Both the position numbers and the translations under genes were made by a program. The notes under the pieces were generated by a model, which did no database searches, was not told the origin of the DNA, and saw only the letters and a list, made by a program, of their open reading frames with translations. A stretch of 64,000 bases of DNA from Pannonibacter phragmitetus_B (lineage in GTDB: Bacteria > Pseudomonadota > Alphaproteobacteria > Rhizobiales > Stappiaceae), in the NCBI RefSeq assembly GCF_050510895.1, contig NZ_JBNINT010000001.1, positions 3,782,001-3,846,000 of the forward strand, in the 5' to 3' direction. This document shows positions 63,120-64,000 of this stretch, one piece after another. Position 1 is the stretch's first letter, and each line of letters opens with the position of its first letter.

Positions 63120-63538
63120 TTACTCGCTGTCAGATGGCCGGGCACGGCTGGCGAGGAAAAGGCCGGCGACAGCAAGAGCTGCCAGACCGATGGTTTTCCC
63201 CTTCCACCCGCCAGAAGCGGCGTGGCAGCAGCCAGAGCGACGGCATTGAGGGCACGCCTCTGTTCGCGCTTGCGCCGGTCCCGCCGGTTCAAAAGCATCA
63301 TGATGGCCACCAGAATCGCAGCACAGGACAGCAACAGCAGCGCACCTGTGAAAAGGACGGCAACCGGATCATATCCGGTGCGGATAACCCAGATCACGGC
63401 GGCAGTGGTGCCAAAGCCCCAGGCGGTGAGGACCAGCAGGGCGCAGGCCCCAAGCAGCAGGACGCTGCGGCGAAACTGCCGCAGCCTTCCTTTTGCATCA
63501 CCCAAGGTATCCAGGGCGAGGGAAGCCAGAAGGCGCAT
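63120..63538 (-). CDS. Small membrane protein (phage-holin-superfamily-like), split by a one-base deletion
   Basis: After one base is restored at 63198-63201 it has 139 residues and three TM helices: SVLLLGACALLVLTAWGFG, AVLFTGALLLLSCAAILVAI and a C-terminal IGLAALAVAGLFLASRA. As read, the frame runs on to 63047. It resembles the small holin-superfamily proteins that accompany YqjD/ElaB-type genes. It follows the DUF883 gene by 3 bases. Confidence 0.65.
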
Positions 63539-63541
63539 GGC

Positions 63542-63844
63542 TTAGCGCCGCATCAGCAGGGCTGCGAGCAGACCGACGCCCGCGGCAATGGCCAGCGACT
63601 GGAGCGGACGGGCGCGAACCTGGGTGGCAACCTTGCCTTCCAGGTCGGCAAGTTCCTTCTTGAGAGTTTCCAGCGCATCCTCTCCGGCGGCCTTCAGGTC
63701 ATCTGCCTTGCCACTGCCATAGCTGGCGACGGCCTTGCCGAGATCGGCGACATCGGCCCGGACGCGGGTGATCCGCTCTTCCAGATCCTTGGCGGAAACA
63801 GACTTGCTGGTGTCATTTGCGGCATTCTGAACTGCTGCGGGCAT
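63542..63844 (-). CDS. DUF883 (ElaB/YqjD-like) membrane-anchored protein
   Basis: A 100-residue protein with a heptad-rich helical body (EERITRVRADVADLGKAVA, LETLKKELADLEGKVATQV) and a C-terminal TM ending in Arg (LQSLAIAAGVGLLAALLMRR). E. coli YqjD binds ribosomes at the membrane in stationary phase; here it probably belongs to the stress-response surroundings. An AGGAGC ribosome site precedes the ATG. Confidence 0.8.
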   Translation of the reverse strand: MPAAVQNAANDTSKSVSAKDLEERITRVRADVADLGKAVASYGSGKADDLKAAGEDALETLKKELADLEGKVATQVRARPLQSLAIAAGVGLLAALLMRR

Positions 63845-63916
63845 GATATGCTCCTCTTGTCATGTTTTGCGGCCGGAAAGGCCGCCATTCGTCGGGAGAT
63901 AGGGTTCCGGCTGATG

Positions 63917-63938
63917 GCGCCCGCAGAAGCGGGCGCCA
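63917..63938 (-). terminator. Hairpin after the gene at the right edge
   Basis: A perfect 9-bp stem GGCGCCCGC/GCGGGCGCC with the loop AGAA, 8 bases past the minus-strand stop at 63947. There is no T-tract, so termination strength is uncertain. Confidence 0.5.
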
Positions 63939-63946
63939 GTCACGGT

Positions 63947-64000
63947 CAGCGGATGACCGTGGTTTCCGGGCTCTGCCTGTAGGCTTCGAGCGTATAGGCA
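63947..64000 (-). CDS. C-terminal end of a gene entering from the right
   Basis: A minus-strand frame open to the window edge ends in TLEAYRQSPETTVIR and a TGA at 63947. Only 17 codons are visible and I do not recognise the family. Confidence 0.4.

Overview
The window reads as a high-GC alphaproteobacterial chromosome, most like a Hyphomicrobiales/Stappiaceae-type marine or soil bacterium. Three things point there: the aerobic cobalamin genes (cobF, cobG), a PhyR-NepR-EcfG general stress response module, and an iron-sulfur photolyase of the PhrB type. The species cannot be fixed from sequence alone.

Layout. 1-7.1 kb: cobalamin corrin-ring genes cobF-G-H-I-J-L-M on the minus strand with cobK inserted on the plus strand. 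7.3-11.5 kb: a Tat-exported GMC oxidoreductase, an aldehyde dehydrogenase and an AraC regulator. 11.7-16.5 kb: a GGDEF/EAL protein, RlpA and the photolyase. 16.84 kb: tRNA-Arg(CCG). 17-24.8 kb: an RND efflux operon divergent from an OmpR-type two-component system. 24.8-28.6 kb: an SDR/HAD/AraC/methyltransferase module bracketed by two 54-bp imperfect direct repeats. 28.7-31.5 kb: an MFS pump divergent from a LysR regulator. 31.6-51.8 kb: the most interesting block (below). 51.8-52.4 kb: gene remnants. 52.7-53.5 kb: a YjhX(TopAI)/YjhQ-like toxin-antitoxin pair. 54.2-57 kb: a TPP riboswitch and thiOSGE. 57-62 kb: two HWE-type kinases, phyR, nepR and ecfG. 62.1-64 kb: a lipid-kinase-family gene and small envelope genes.

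The 31.6-51.8 kb block contains a 5-aminolevulinate synthase, a sulfite-reductase-type hemoprotein with DUF2849 and DUF934 partners, a complete cbb3 oxidase locus (ccoNOQP-GHIS), a KDPGal-type aldolase, three PLP aminotransferases (SerC-, ArgD- and TyrB-like), a MocR-family regulator and a nitrilase. A 19-bp inverted repeat, GTATGG-N7-CCATAC, lies before the hemA, cco and serC transcription units and before the MocR gene itself, with related palindromes nearby. I infer one MocR-controlled regulon. Most of its enzymes depend on PLP, a Lys Schiff base, siroheme/4Fe-4S or heme-copper, the centres cyanide attacks, and the set resembles from memory the MpaR/CcoN4 cyanide-responsive cluster of Pseudomonas aeruginosa. 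A cyanide-tolerance regulon of replacement isozymes is therefore the leading hypothesis; it is not proven by the sequence.

Data quality. At least fourteen single-base deletions, nearly all in G/C (or A/T) runs of 4-5 bases, split otherwise intact genes. Restoring one base per site rejoins complete proteins, so I treat these as probable sequencing/assembly errors and give the joined coordinates.
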